A stretch of 64,000 nucleotides of DNA. Source: Streptomyces atroolivaceus. GTDB lineage: Bacteria; Actinomycetota; Actinomycetes; Streptomycetales; Streptomycetaceae. Where the stretch lies: NCBI RefSeq assembly GCF_000717025.1, contig NZ_JNXG01000010.1, positions 62,001 through 126,000 on the forward strand, written 5' to 3'. Each line of letters starts with the position of its first letter. The stretch's first letter is position 1. A model generated the notes under the pieces. The model was not told where the DNA came from. It saw nothing but the letters and a program-made list of their open reading frames with translations, and made no database searches. The translations under genes were made by a program, and so were the position numbers. Positions 63,709 through 64,000 of the stretch are shown in pieces.

Positions 63709-64000
63709 ATGAGCGAGTTCGTAGAGACACGGCCCGATACGACTGCGGTGGTGACGGAGCCCGTGCCCGATCTGCAGCTTCAGTTGCTGATCCAACTGCT
63801 GGACAGAGAACAGCGCTCCAGTCTGCCGATCACCCTCGCCATGGCCGGTGGCGTACTCCACGGAGATGTGATCGGCCACGAGGCGTGGAAGGCGGACTGG
63901 GCACGGAGCCTCCGCCAGGTCGAGGGCGAAGGTGCGAACCTGATCGCGGAGTTCCCGGAGACGGTGGACCAGGGAATCAGGGAGCTGGGTGCCGGCGACG
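63709..64000 (+). CDS. Partial hypothetical protein, cut by the window end
   Basis: First 97 residues visible. Starts MSEFVETRPDTTAVVTEPVP, then an amphipathic LQLQLLIQLLDREQRSSLPI helix, TLAMAGGVLHGDVIGHEAWKADW, and FPETVDQGIRELGAGD. No family recognised. ATG 63709 is preceded by AAGGGAG, so the start is good. Not a membrane protein in the visible part. Confidence 0.65.
   Translation, partial: MSEFVETRPDTTAVVTEPVPDLQLQLLIQLLDREQRSSLPITLAMAGGVLHGDVIGHEAWKADWARSLRQVEGEGANLIAEFPETVDQGIRELGAGD

Overview
The window is high-GC actinobacterial DNA, almost certainly a Streptomyces chromosome. It shows pervasive GC3 codon use, many GTG starts, ATGA/GTGA gene overlaps, AGGAGG-type ribosome sites, DmdR-type iron boxes and typical Streptomyces families (DUF6381, DUF2267, Nur-type nickel regulation). 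I saw no rRNA, tRNA, CRISPR array, IS element or prophage.

The centre (about 6.9-36 kb) is an iron-acquisition island built around a coelichelin-type siderophore cluster. From left to right it holds an extra N-acetylglutamate kinase (argB-like) and the esterase cchJ on the + strand. On the - strand follow cchI (ABC exporter half), cchH (a 3640-residue trimodular NRPS), cchG (second ABC half), cchF (ferri-siderophore lipoprotein), cchE (ATPase), cchD and cchC (permeases) and cchB (ornithine N5-hydroxylase). cchA (N5-hydroxyornithine formyltransferase) is on the + strand. A second complete ferri-siderophore importer (ATPase, lipoprotein, fused double permease) lies 1.2 kb further on. Five 19-bp iron-box-like sites precede the argB-cchJ pair, cchFGHI, cchB(CDE), cchA and the second importer, so the block reads as one iron-repressed regulon. 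The three A-domain codes read directly from CchH match N5-formyl-N5-hydroxyornithine, threonine and N5-hydroxyornithine. The argB-like gene lacks the N-terminal helix used for arginine feedback, which suggests a dedicated ornithine supply for the siderophore.

Left flank (0-6.9 kb): a YciO/Sua5 protein, DUF6381 and DUF2267 proteins, a luciferase-like oxidoreductase, a GH114-like lipoprotein, a PfkB sugar or nucleoside kinase with an IclR regulator, and a small STAS-like protein. Right of the island (36-45 kb): a membrane-anchored glutaredoxin-like protein, a GtrB-GtrA fusion glycosyltransferase with a DUF6056 membrane partner, a DUF1648/GntR(YtrA) pair, a secreted CocE-type hydrolase and an AI-2E family permease.

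From 45.1 to 50.4 kb lies a five-gene nickel/peptide ABC importer, all genes overlapping. A Nur-box-like sequence upstream favours nickel. The last 13 kb holds mostly single housekeeping or accessory genes: VOC proteins, an alpha/beta hydrolase, pirin, a TPR protein, a TetR-SDR pair, an Sfp-type phosphopantetheinyl transferase overlapping a metallophosphoesterase, a long-form SDR, isochorismatase-like, flavodoxin-like and SnoaL-like proteins and a cardiolipin-synthase-like PLD protein. Two decayed gene remnants (an MFS transporter and an epoxide hydrolase N-terminal domain), a 50-bp tandem repeat and several perfect hairpins lie between genes.
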